Source of the DNA: a virus
Virus record (IMG/VR): IMGVR_UViG_3300020463_000043
Span: 1-41,342 of that record
DNA length: 41,342 nucleotides
Strand: one strand, 5' to 3'
The notes beneath the pieces were generated by a model. That model made no database searches, was not told the origin of the DNA, and worked only from the letters and a program-made list of their open reading frames with translations. Below, in pieces: positions 23,153-29,505 of this stretch. Made by a program: the position numbers and the translations under genes. Each line of letters begins with the position of its first letter. Within the stretch, counting starts at the first letter, position 1.

Positions 23153-23181
23153 TATTTAGTCGAAAAAACTCAAAATTTCAA
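23153..23181 (-). promoter_or_regulatory. Candidate terS promoter
   Basis: On the minus strand TTGAAA (-35 like) is followed after 17 bases by TAAATA (-10 like), about 125 bases before the terS start. The -35 matches 5 of 6 consensus bases; the -10 is weak. Confidence 0.35.
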
Positions 23182-23330
23182 TTTTTTTATATAGCGTTTA
23201 ACGGCTCATAGAAGCTCATACAGCGACTTTAGGTTTTTTGGTCACAATCATACACGGACTTCACTAGCCTATGCTCACAGATCAACCTCGCTCGTTTTCA
23301 CGTTTTGTTCCAGCCGTGAACACATGGTGA

Positions 23331-23354
23331 ACAAACTTGTTTGTGTACAAACAA
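23331..23354. repeat. Inverted repeats of TTGTTTGT type
   Basis: TTGTTTGT (23337-23344) and ACAAACAA (23347-23354) form a perfect 8-bp inverted repeat around GT. ACAAAC just before it (23331-23336) can pair alternatively with the same TTGTTTGT arm, giving a switch-like overlap. Confidence 0.5.
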
Positions 23355-23357
23355 ATA

Positions 23358-23397
23358 TTGGGGTGTTTTGAGGGTCAATTTGGGGTGTTTTGAGGGT
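23358..23397 (+). repeat. Two-copy 18-bp iteron
   Basis: TTGGGGTGTTTTGAGGGT occurs at 23358-23375 and 23380-23397, a 22-base period, so both copies face the same side of the helix within about two turns. It is followed by long A-tracts, which is a classical initiator-binding layout next to an unwinding element. Confidence 0.55.
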
Positions 23398-23456
23398 TGG
23401 TGTTGCATAAATGTCACAGCATTAAAAAAAATAAAATAATAATGAATAATTTTGCG

Positions 23457-23591
23457 TTCTGAAACGTCTACTGTGTGAAGGGAAAAAAAATAAGAAAAAT
23501 ATAATAAAATGGACACTTCATTTGTTTTAGGTACTGAGAGGAAAAAAAATATTACGATCACACAATAATAATGGTTTCTGGATCGTCTACT
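23457..23591 (+). repeat. Paired 16-bp repeats within AT-rich tract
   Basis: TTCTGAAACGTCTACT (23457-23472) and TTCTGGATCGTCTACT (23576-23591) match at 14 of 16 bases. Each is preceded by an AATAATAATG sequence, and GGAAAAAAAATA also occurs twice between them. The intervening DNA is nearly pure A/T and could open easily. Confidence 0.5.
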
Positions 23592-23638
23592 TATTAGGAG
23601 GCACACTACAACAAAACGCATGGTTCAAACGGCTAACA

Positions 23639-23656
23639 TTTGTACGTTATGACAAA
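23639..23656. promoter_or_regulatory. Palindrome half-variant (TTTGTAC-GTTA-TGACAAA)
   Basis: Left arm identical to the recurring palindrome, right arm TGACAAA. It stands about 30 bases upstream of the candidate early promoter, a suitable place for an activator or repressor. Confidence 0.45.
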
Positions 23657-23682
23657 TTAGTGTTCTTAGATGCTTTTAGTGT

Positions 23683-23711
23683 TTGCATGGGTATTGTTAT
23701 TGTGGTCTAAT
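23683..23711 (+). promoter_or_regulatory. Candidate early promoter
   Basis: TTGCAT, 17-base spacer, TCTAAT; the -10 matches 5 of 6 consensus bases but the -35 only the TTG. It would transcribe the structured leader and the plus-strand early genes. Confidence 0.35.
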
Positions 23712-23762
23712 GAGGTTGAAGTTTATTTTTTGAAATTTTTTAAGGAGGCTAACGCTACATCA

Positions 23763-23957
23763 CCGGACACGCCCATCGGGGCGTAGGGGCTGGCACCCCC
23801 GACACTGAACCACCACCTGATTACCGCTTTGATAGCGTCCGGCTTATGTGCAAATCAGGGGTGTAGACTGAGGGCTTGGTTTAGCACCCATCCCATAACG
23901 TGACGGTTTAGATCACGCCAGATGAATACACCCTGTCGCATGGGATCGTACCCATGC
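23763..23957 (+). ncRNA. Candidate structured leader RNA or small RNA
   Basis: A chain of perfect or near-perfect stems: ACGCCC/GGGCGT with an ATCG loop (23769-23784); GGGG/CCCC (23786-23799); CGCT/AGCG (23825-23837); these three are enclosed by CCGGAC/GTCCGG (23763-23768 with 23837-23842). A second domain is closed by CAGGGGTGTA/TACACCCTG (23856-23865 with 23928-23936) around CGTGA/TCACG (23899-23917). A 7-bp hairpin GCATGGG/CCCATGC (23938-23957) follows, 21 bases before the AGGAG of the first early gene. The region is GC-rich compared with the AT-rich DNA before it. It matches no RNA family I know. Confidence 0.5.
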
Positions 23958-23989
23958 TTTGAAAAGACACGCGAAACAGGAGACAAGCC

Positions 23990-24157
23990 GTGAAAAAGCT
24001 ACCTTACCTTCCAAAGCCTGATGCACCCAACAAAACTGACATAGTTGAGCAGATTGCCATGCAAGATGAGCAATACCAAGCCGCACCAGTCTTTCATCTC
24101 ACATTGGCTGAGATTATTTCCAGACGTAAACCAAAGAAAAAGAAGGGAAATGCGTAA
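23990..24157 (+). CDS. First early gene, small protein (55 aa)
   Basis: A GTG start at 23990 lies 7-8 bases after AGGAG. The protein reads MKKLPYLPKPDAPNKTDIVE, then QIAMQDEQYQAAPVFHLTLA and a basic end EIISRRKPKKKKGNA. The stop TAA shares its last base with the ATG of the next gene (TAATG). It was placed by reading frame and signals alone; the family is unknown. Being first after the leader RNA, it is the gene most directly controlled by it. Confidence 0.6.
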   Translation: MKKLPYLPKPDAPNKTDIVEQIAMQDEQYQAAPVFHLTLAEIISRRKPKKKKGNA

Positions 24158-24351
24158 TGCCGAAACCTCAATCAAAGGCACATATGGCTGTAGCATATGA
24201 TTTTGTAGAACGCAGAATGACAAATCGCTTTCTGCGTGAGAATGGACAACAATCAAAAATATCCAAACGATACTTCAAGCAAGTTGCTAATCGCGGTGAT
24301 CGCAAAGCGGCAAGGCTTGAGTTGCAAAGCTACCTGATGAGCGGTGCTTGA
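24157..24351 (+). CDS. Small basic early protein (64 aa)
   Basis: The protein reads MPKPQSKAHMAVAYDFVERR, MTNRFLRENGQQSKISKRYF and KQVANRGDRKAARLELQSYL. It is basic and helical, with no recognised domain. It is coupled to the 55-residue gene by a TAATG overlap. Its position at the head of the early block suggests a host-takeover or regulatory peptide, which is only a guess. Confidence 0.55.
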   Translation: MPKPQSKAHMAVAYDFVERRMTNRFLRENGQQSKISKRYFKQVANRGDRKAARLELQSYLMSGA

Positions 24352-24365
24352 GACACACCCGAAAC

Positions 24366-24398
24366 CCCAGCCATGCTGGGTTCGTAGCGTCTCGCTAC
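24366..24398 (+). other. Two perfect intercistronic hairpins
   Basis: CCCAGC-CAT-GCTGGG (24366-24380) and GTAGCG-TCT-CGCTAC (24384-24398) stand side by side in the 75-base gap before the next gene. No T-run follows, so they are more likely processing or stability elements than terminators. Confidence 0.5.
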
Positions 24399-24426
24399 AT
24401 TTCAACTTAACTTAATGGAGACTGTC

Positions 24427-25134
24427 ATGCAGACAAATGCTGCAAATAAAATTATTGATGATGCAAACCTTACTGTCATCGGTGAGAATGAAAAGACTAT
24501 CAAGGCTCTGAAAGAAAACTCTAAAGAGAGTTCAAAAGAGGCTAACACTCGCAAGCTTGATACCTACACAATTTTGATTTCTTGTGTTGCAAAGCATGGT
24601 TTGCAGAAAGGCAACTTGCCCCCGAAGGTGAGTGGCGATCTTAAAAACCAGCTTATCAATCTGCAAGAAACCGAAATCACTGATGGTATGGCAAACAAGC
24701 TTGTAAAGAACACGGCTGGAGCCATTAGAATTTTCGGCATCAATGGCGATAACATCACACCCACAATGGTGTCAGATGTTTTCGAAGATGCTGGGATCAC
24801 CAGTGAGGCCAAGCTTATTAAGGCTGTTGCTGATGAGCCAAACAAGACTGCAACTCAGCTTATCGTTGATAAAATTGTCGGCAAGCGTTCCAGCAAAAAA
24901 GATGCTGATGGTAATCGTGTTGCTGGCGATAAGTGGATCGGTGGTCTTGGTGAAAAAGGCCAAACTGAAGATGAGTTTCTGGCAATCGTTGATACCCTCA
25001 AGCATGAATTAGAAAATGCATTGAGGCTCAGGGCTGATATGAGACAAGGCAGTCAAACTGCTGGCGATATCACCCAGTCAGAAAATGACGCAGTTGATGC
25101 CATGATTAACCAACTTGAAGGTGAAGCCGCTTAG
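24427..25134 (+). CDS. Unknown protein of the MoxR/VWA module (235 aa)
   Basis: Start set at ATG 24427 because GGAG at 24417-24420 gives proper spacing; an in-frame ATG at 24415 lacks this. The N-terminal third is charged and helical (ENEKTIKALKENSKESSKEA). The centre reads DTYTILISCVAKHGLQKGNL and VSDVFEDAGITSEAKLIKAV; the C-terminus is acidic (ITQSENDAVDAMINQLEGEA). I recognise no family. Being directly ahead of a MoxR ATPase and a VWA protein makes it a candidate substrate or partner. A hairpin overlaps its stop codon. Confidence 0.6.
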   Translation: MQTNAANKIIDDANLTVIGENEKTIKALKENSKESSKEANTRKLDTYTILISCVAKHGLQKGNLPPKVSGDLKNQLINLQETEITDGMANKLVKNTAGAIRIFGINGDNITPTMVSDVFEDAGITSEAKLIKAVADEPNKTATQLIVDKIVGKRSSKKDADGNRVAGDKWIGGLGEKGQTEDEFLAIVDTLKHELENALRLRADMRQGSQTAGDITQSENDAVDAMINQLEGEAA

Positions 25135-25142
25135 TGCGGCTT
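25124..25142 (+). other. Hairpin enclosing a stop codon
   Basis: AAGCCGC (25124-25130) pairs with GCGGCTT (25136-25142); the loop contains the TAG stop of the 235-residue gene. Three T follow, giving at best a weak terminator. Confidence 0.5.
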
Positions 25143-25180
25143 TGCCTACCAACCTTAACCAAAATTAGTGGAGATTAGAT

Positions 25181-26194
25181 ATGCGGATATCGCAATCAAA
25201 AGCTATTGTCGAAGCTTGTATCGACAGTCAAGTAAAGCATTCAAATGGGCGTGATGCCCAGCGTCCAATCCCTTACCTTGTCGGCGGTGCTGGCTTAGGT
25301 AAAACCACCATCGTTCAGCAAATCGCTGAAGATCGTGGGATATCATTAAAGACGGTCAGCCTATCCCAGTACGATGCTGGTGAATTGGCAGGCTGGCTGG
25401 TCAATGATGGCGATGGAATGAAACGCCTACGTCCAGACTGGATGCCAGCCGATGGAGTGGGCATCCTGTTCCTAGATGAATTGCCGCAAGCCCCAGTGTC
25501 GAACCAGAATATCGCGGCTCAAATCGTGAATGAAAGACGCATTGGTCAGCATCGTTTGCCTGAGGGTTGGGCTATCGTTTGCGCTGGCAATCGCACCAGT
25601 GATCGTGCTGGCACAAACAACATGCCCAGTCATCTTAAAGATAGGCTTCTATTCATTGAGGTTGACGCTGATCTGGAAGACGCGGTGGCATACTATAACA
25701 GTGTCGGGGTATCGCCTATGATCACTGGCTTCTTACGCTTTCGCCCTGAGTTACTGCACAAGTTTGACCGCGATGCGAACTCTTGCCCATCACCTAGAAG
25801 TTGGGAGCGTGTCGATACCATCATGGGTTTCAAGCTTGATGCCGTTAATGAGAATGAGGCGGTTGCTGGTCAGGTGGGGCGCGGTGCATGTGCTGAGTTT
25901 ATGGGCTACAAAAAAGTTTACGAGAGTTGCCCAGATATTGACGCACTTATCGCCAACCCAGATAGTGCCCCAATCGCTGAAGACCCAGCGGTTTGTTACG
26001 CAGTGTCTGCGGCTCTGAGTAGTCGAGCCAACGATAAAAATATCGGCAATATCATTCAGTACCTGAAAAGATTACCGCACAAAGAATTTGCGGTGTTCTC
26101 AATTCGGGATGCAATGCACCGCACACCAAGCATTAAAAAGACTGATGCATTCCGCAAGTTCCTACTTTCGGACGGCAAAGAATTGATGCTGTAA
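25181..26194 (+). CDS. MoxR-like AAA+ ATPase (337 aa)
   Basis: MoxR ATPases act as chaperones that use ATP to mature or remodel a partner, usually encoded beside a VWA-domain protein. Walker A is GGAGLGKT at residues 35-42, Walker B GILFLDE at 94-100, sensor 1 lies at CAGNRTSD (137), and an arginine finger candidate is Arg155 in LKDRLLFIEV. The C-terminal lid is helical. GGAG precedes the ATG. The next gene encodes the expected VWA partner, so the pairing is well supported. Which host or phage complex they act on is unknown. Confidence 0.85.
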   Translation: MRISQSKAIVEACIDSQVKHSNGRDAQRPIPYLVGGAGLGKTTIVQQIAEDRGISLKTVSLSQYDAGELAGWLVNDGDGMKRLRPDWMPADGVGILFLDELPQAPVSNQNIAAQIVNERRIGQHRLPEGWAIVCAGNRTSDRAGTNNMPSHLKDRLLFIEVDADLEDAVAYYNSVGVSPMITGFLRFRPELLHKFDRDANSCPSPRSWERVDTIMGFKLDAVNENEAVAGQVGRGACAEFMGYKKVYESCPDIDALIANPDSAPIAEDPAVCYAVSAALSSRANDKNIGNIIQYLKRLPHKEFAVFSIRDAMHRTPSIKKTDAFRKFLLSDGKELML

Positions 26195-26198
26195 AACT

Positions 26199-26215
26199 GG
26201 GGGGATTTTCCCCCC
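26199..26215 (+). terminator. Intercistronic hairpin, possible attenuator
   Basis: Six G (26199-26204), an ATTTT loop and six C (26210-26215), followed by TCTTCTTTC. It lies between the MoxR and VWA genes and could reduce read-through, giving more ATPase than VWA protein. Confidence 0.45.
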
Positions 26216-26235
26216 TCTTCTTTCGGGAGATTAAG

Positions 26236-27387
26236 ATGGATATAGAAACCAAAATTGCGAGAGCAAAAACCAGACTAGTCCTAGACAAGCCCTTCTGGGG
26301 CTCGCTGACCTTGGGCTTGCCTTTTATCAAAGATGACACGATTGCTACGATGGCAACTGATGGCAAATGCATTCGCTGGAACCCATCATTCGTTGATGGC
26401 CTGAGTGATAAAGGCTTGCAGTTTGTCATAGCGCACGAGGTGGGTCACGCGATGCTGAACCATTGCATCCCAGTCAAGACAATTGACGGTCATCCAACGA
26501 ATACTGAACTGCAAAATATCTCAATGGATTATGTCATCAATGCTTACTTAAAAGAGGATGGTATGGAAATGCCAGAGGGTGGTTTGTATGACCCTCAATA
26601 CTCTGGGATGACATGGCTCCAAGTGTATAGGCTGTTAAACCGCCTAGAACGCGATAAGAAGCCTTCCAAGCAGCCTTGGGGTGGTGATGTAGGTGAGATG
26701 CAAGGTAAGGACGGTAGTGAGCCTTCTAAGGCCGAAATAGAACAGGCCAAGGCAGAGAATGATCAGCGTGTGATGCTTGCCGCATCTAATGCAAAATCTG
26801 TCGGCAAACTATCGGGCAAGCTTGAGGAACTAATCAACAAAATGAGGCGTTCTGAGGTTGACTGGCGTGATGTGTTCAACCGCTTTATCGGTGGTGATCA
26901 GCCTGATGATTACACGTTCAGACGTTGTAATAAAAAGGTCTACTACACTCAAGGCATCTACATGCCAGCGGTTGATAAGATCGGTGTCGGTGATGTGGTG
27001 GTGGCTGTTGATACCAGTGGTTCAGTCGGTACTGTTGAACTCCAGCAATTTCTGGGGGAACTCAACAATATGTCGGAAGACCATAAACCTAGAAGCCTTA
27101 CTGTCATAACTTGTGACAGCGAAATTCAATCTGTCGAAACCTACGGTCAGGGCGATATCGTTGACAAGATAGAGTGCAAAGGTCGGGGCGGTACGCGAGT
27201 TAAGCCTGTGTTCGATTATATCGAAGACAACTGCTTGCCTGTCGATAATTTCGTTTACCTCACCGACATGGGAATATTTGATTTCCCGAAAACCGCACCA
27301 GATTATCCGGTGCTTTGGGTATCAACTGATGAGCGGTGTAATGATGCACCGTTTGGTGAAACAACACGCATAGAGGTGGCGGCTTAG
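26236..27387 (+). CDS. VWA-domain protein with zincin-like N-terminus (DUF2201-like, 383 aa)
   Basis: The N-terminal domain contains HEVGHAMLNH at residues 67-76, a metal-binding HExxH motif with a further His, as in DUF2201-type putative metallopeptidases. Around residues 140-185 lies a charged linker. The C-terminal VWA domain has the MIDAS sequence DTSGS at 259-263, with CDSEIQSVE and TDMGIFDFP later. MoxR and VWA proteins usually work as a pair, the ATPase remodelling what the VWA protein holds. Proteolytic activity is suggested by the HEVGH but not shown. Confidence 0.85.
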   Translation: MDIETKIARAKTRLVLDKPFWGSLTLGLPFIKDDTIATMATDGKCIRWNPSFVDGLSDKGLQFVIAHEVGHAMLNHCIPVKTIDGHPTNTELQNISMDYVINAYLKEDGMEMPEGGLYDPQYSGMTWLQVYRLLNRLERDKKPSKQPWGGDVGEMQGKDGSEPSKAEIEQAKAENDQRVMLAASNAKSVGKLSGKLEELINKMRRSEVDWRDVFNRFIGGDQPDDYTFRRCNKKVYYTQGIYMPAVDKIGVGDVVVAVDTSGSVGTVELQQFLGELNNMSEDHKPRSLTVITCDSEIQSVETYGQGDIVDKIECKGRGGTRVKPVFDYIEDNCLPVDNFVYLTDMGIFDFPKTAPDYPVLWVSTDERCNDAPFGETTRIEVAA

Positions 27388-27398
27388 GCCGTCACCCA
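27375..27398 (+). other. Hairpin enclosing a stop codon
   Basis: GTGGCGGC and GCCGTCAC pair with one mismatch around a TTAG loop that includes the stop of the VWA gene. It mirrors the hairpin at 25124-25142. Confidence 0.4.
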
Positions 27399-27410
27399 AT
27401 GGAGACAAAA

Positions 27411-28226
27411 ATGCAGATAGATACATATAAAAATATTGAGTTCCTGCGTAATGATCTGGAAAAATTCAAAGCCCACTGGTCGGGCGGTATCATGGGCGTT
27501 CCGATGAAGGTTATTGCTCATTATATCAAGAATGGCACTCACTCAAGTTACAGAGCAGATGCTGATGTAAAAGAGCAAATTCACGCGATTGAAGAGAGGC
27601 TGGCAAAAAGCAATTCAGATAATATCTGGAAAGCTTTTGAGGTTTACTGTGAGAATGCTGGAAAGGCCATCAGGCGGTATCGTGAGGAAAGAAAACAAAT
27701 AGACGGATACAGCCCATTGAAGATTGCCAAAACGCAGTCAAAGCGGAGAGCGCAAAGGGTTATTGACCAAGCTTTTCCCAGATCGACTTCTGAGATTTGG
27801 TCGGCTGACAATGGGTATAGCAAAGTCGAGGTCGAGAATGAAGATCGGTACAATATGAGTAACCTTGTTCCTGTTCCGATCACATGGTTCAAAACCGTAT
27901 ATTCCAGAGGATTTTCGATCATTCGGTCGCCCAAAGGCAAAAGGTTTGTAATGAGATGCAAGCCTATTGATGTTCAGTATGTCGATGAGGCTGGCCTAAA
28001 CGCTTGGGAAGTAACTGTTGTCGGCTTCAATAAAAAGAGAGGCTTTACTGAGCATGGATACTTGATCACTCATAAAGCAAGTGATCACGATGATTTACAT
28101 CCGCTGTATGATTTATCATACGATGAGGCAGTGATCCCGCATAGCTTTGGTGAAAGCATATCCAAAGCTTTTAATCTTATGAACCGCCGGACTGTCCGGC
28201 ACTTAACCAAAATGATGGAAAATTAG
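27411..28226 (+). CDS. Unknown protein downstream of the VWA gene (271 aa)
   Basis: ATG 27411 is chosen over 27399 because GGAG at 27400-27403 spaces correctly. The N-terminal half is helical and charged (IEFLRNDLEKFKAHWSGGIM; WKAFEVYCENAGKAIRRYRE), and the C-terminal half looks beta-rich (NLVPVPITWFKTVYSRGFSI; WEVTVVGFNKKRGFTEHGYL). No family is recognised. It follows the MoxR and VWA genes closely and may be a third component or merely an early gene of the same transcript. Confidence 0.6.
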   Translation: MQIDTYKNIEFLRNDLEKFKAHWSGGIMGVPMKVIAHYIKNGTHSSYRADADVKEQIHAIEERLAKSNSDNIWKAFEVYCENAGKAIRRYREERKQIDGYSPLKIAKTQSKRRAQRVIDQAFPRSTSEIWSADNGYSKVEVENEDRYNMSNLVPVPITWFKTVYSRGFSIIRSPKGKRFVMRCKPIDVQYVDEAGLNAWEVTVVGFNKKRGFTEHGYLITHKASDHDDLHPLYDLSYDEAVIPHSFGESISKAFNLMNRRTVRHLTKMMEN

Positions 28227-28234
28227 AAGGGAGA

Positions 28235-28252
28235 TTTGTACGATGGTACAAA
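28235..28252. promoter_or_regulatory. Perfect operator-like palindrome over a start codon
   Basis: TTTGTAC-GATG-GTACAAA, a perfect 7+7 palindrome. The ATG of the next gene (28243) lies in its centre, so a bound protein would block that start and the RNA would fold over it. Confidence 0.65.
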
Positions 28253-28452
28253 AACAAATCATAAACTGTATTGCTCAAACCCAAGAGCAAATTGATAACG
28301 CAAATCACGTTATCACCATTATATGGGGAACATGTCAGGATAAGACAGAAACATATGCTTTCGATACAGAGGTGGATCAGGAAATGTTTTTGCTAGGTGT
28401 TGATGCCGCTTGTGGATATTTAGAATATGAAATTGAAGGGGAGCAAGTGTAA
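28243..28452 (+). CDS. Hypothetical small protein (69 aa)
   Basis: GGGAG lies at 28229-28233, before the ATG, which falls inside a perfect palindrome. The protein reads MVQKQIINCIAQTQEQIDNA and has HVITIIWGTCQDKTETYAFD and DQEMFLLGVDAACGYLEYEI. No domain recognised. The last base of its stop is the first of the next ATG (TAATG). Confidence 0.6.
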   Translation: MVQKQIINCIAQTQEQIDNANHVITIIWGTCQDKTETYAFDTEVDQEMFLLGVDAACGYLEYEIEGEQV

Positions 28453-28673
28453 TGGGTATGTCTAGTTGGATATTAGACTTGGAAGATAAGTTTGCTGATG
28501 AGGTTTCAAAACATATCGGCGAATGTGAGGATATCACTGATCTTCAAGATAAACTGGTAGTCAATAGGTCTTTTGATCTATTGGCTCACATGTCTGATGA
28601 GGAAAAGACTGAGGTTATGTCTGAGTATTGGAATGAATACTGGCTTCAAAAGGGAGAGACAAAATGTCTGTAA
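28452..28673 (+). CDS. Hypothetical acidic small protein (73 aa)
   Basis: The protein is acidic and helical: MGMSSWILDLEDKFADEVSK, GECEDITDLQDKLVVNRSFD and MSDEEKTEVMSEYWNEYWLQ. A second Met at position 3 could be the start. It overlaps both neighbours. Family unknown; a small acidic early protein could act as a DNA mimic or inhibitor, but nothing specific supports that. Confidence 0.55.
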   Translation: MGMSSWILDLEDKFADEVSKHIGECEDITDLQDKLVVNRSFDLLAHMSDEEKTEVMSEYWNEYWLQKGETKCL

Positions 28674-28840
28674 TTAATCTGAGGGTAACACCAGCCGAAA
28701 TGAATGCTATTGAGGTTGGTCTCGACACAATTATCGAACAGCTTATGCACCCTTACCACAAGGACAATAGACAAAAGCTTATCATGGCACTTGAGGCTCA
28801 AGAGGCAGTCGAATGCGCTTTGGAGAATGCAGATGATTAG
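28664..28840 (+). CDS. Hypothetical small protein (58 aa)
   Basis: ATG at 28664 follows GGGAGAG. The protein is MSVINLRVTPAEMNAIEVGL, DTIIEQLMHPYHKDNRQKLI and MALEAQEAVECALENADD. The opening (INLRVTPAEMNAIEVGL) resembles short ribbon-helix-helix or dimerisation segments. It overlaps its neighbours by 10 and 8 bases. Function unknown. Confidence 0.6.
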   Translation: MSVINLRVTPAEMNAIEVGLDTIIEQLMHPYHKDNRQKLIMALEAQEAVECALENADD

Positions 28841-29072
28841 CTGGCATAACGCACCGATCTATCGGTATCAGGGTTATGTCTACAAGCCTGATGTCGATGA
28901 ATATGACGATGGCATTCGTAAGGCCAATCACAATGTCTATAAAGAGGGGCGTGAGCATTTAATGCACGCCCTTCCAGAGTTCGCAATCGATGCATCACCT
29001 TATCGCTGGATCGATTACGATGTTTTCACCTACCATATCGATATGCGATATGGGAATGTTTATGGAGAATGA
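28833..29072 (+). CDS. Hypothetical small aromatic-rich protein (79 aa)
   Basis: Start at ATG 28833, inside the 58-residue gene's 3' end; a longer open frame upstream would duplicate that gene's DNA and is not believed. The protein reads MISWHNAPIYRYQGYVYKPD and has REHLMHALPEFAIDASPYRW, IDYDVFTYHIDMRYGNVYGE. It has 11 tyrosines, unusually many. No family recognised. Confidence 0.6.
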   Translation: MISWHNAPIYRYQGYVYKPDVDEYDDGIRKANHNVYKEGREHLMHALPEFAIDASPYRWIDYDVFTYHIDMRYGNVYGE

Positions 29073-29075
29073 GTC

Positions 29076-29237
29076 GTGAGTTATTTTATATTCTTTTTAG
29101 GGCTGTTCATTTCATTCGCTGGGGTTGAGTATATAGAGATGCCTTCTAACAGTTTATTTGTTGGGATGCTGGTTCTTTATTCTGGCGCGTTTATGGCAAT
29201 GGTCGGGATCGTTCAACTCGCAAGAAAGGGCGCGTGA
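29076..29237 (+). CDS. Small two-helix membrane protein (53 aa)
   Basis: A GTG start at 29076 follows GGAG at 29064-29067. The product is almost entirely hydrophobic: SYFIFFLGLFISFAGVEYIE, then LFVGMLVLYSGAFMAMVGIV and a short basic end QLARKGA. Two transmembrane helices with a short loop fit an early membrane peptide. It might act in superinfection exclusion, but this is a guess from topology and early position. Confidence 0.55.
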   Translation: MSYFIFFLGLFISFAGVEYIEMPSNSLFVGMLVLYSGAFMAMVGIVQLARKGA

Positions 29238-29238
29238 T

Positions 29239-29421
29239 ATGAACTTTGAGGAAGCAAAAATGGCCTATCTCATGGAATGCAGGAAGGTTGGTAAACTACC
29301 CGAAACTGTTACTACCATGATCTGGGACAGGATCAGTGAGCAATACACCCTTAGCAATAAGGATGGTGATGTTGCTGATCTTGAGCCTAATGGCCGTGTG
29401 ATTAGAATGGATTGGAAATAA
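29239..29421 (+). CDS. Hypothetical small protein before terminator (60 aa)
   Basis: ATG at 29239 begins one base after the membrane peptide's stop; only a weak AAAGGG is present upstream, so expression may be coupled. The protein reads MNFEEAKMAYLMECRKVGKL, PETVTTMIWDRISEQYTLSN and DVADLEPNGRVIRMDWK. It ends 3 bases before a strong terminator, closing the first early transcript. Family unknown. Confidence 0.55.
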   Translation: MNFEEAKMAYLMECRKVGKLPETVTTMIWDRISEQYTLSNKDGDVADLEPNGRVIRMDWK

Positions 29422-29424
29422 GCA

Positions 29425-29458
29425 AAGGGGGATGGTTTCGGCCATCCCCCTTTTTTTT
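29425..29458 (+). terminator. Strong rho-independent terminator
   Basis: AAAGGGGGATGG, loop TTTCGG, then CCATCCCCC followed by eight T. This ends the 23990-29421 early transcript, where the strand switches. Confidence 0.85.
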
Positions 29459-29505
29459 GTCTTGGAGGCAGACAAAATAATATTTAGCCCATCGTACAAA
29501 TTAAA

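Larger units (their letters stand above)
23026..23989. other. 964-bp gene-free divergent region (control/origin candidate)
   Basis: Late genes leave to the left and early genes to the right. From left to right it holds a palindrome copy (23086-23103), a candidate terS promoter (23153-23181), inverted repeats of TTGTTTGT type (23331-23354), a duplicated 18-bp G-rich iteron (23358-23397), long A/T tracts with paired 16-bp repeats (23457-23591), two strong ribosome-binding-like sequences without usable starts, a second palindrome copy (23639-23656), a candidate early promoter, and a hairpin chain (23763-23957). No long protein-coding frame is convincing. Confidence 0.6.

Noticed and set aside
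23298-23621. 107-residue open frame in the AT-rich divergent region
   Set aside because: Strong Phe/Tyr/Leu bias from A/T tracts, no ribosome-binding site, and repeat arrays inside it; better explained as non-coding.
23763-23957. tRNA or tmRNA in the structured leader
   Set aside because: The stems do not form a cloverleaf and no T-loop or CCA end is visible.
23999-24256. 85-residue minus-strand open frame
   Set aside because: It is antiparallel to two small genes with good signals (23990-24157 and 24157-24351).
28704-29072. 122-residue reading with an earlier start
   Set aside because: The first 43 codons overlap the 58-residue gene in another frame; the ATG at 28833 gives a compact overlap typical of this genome.
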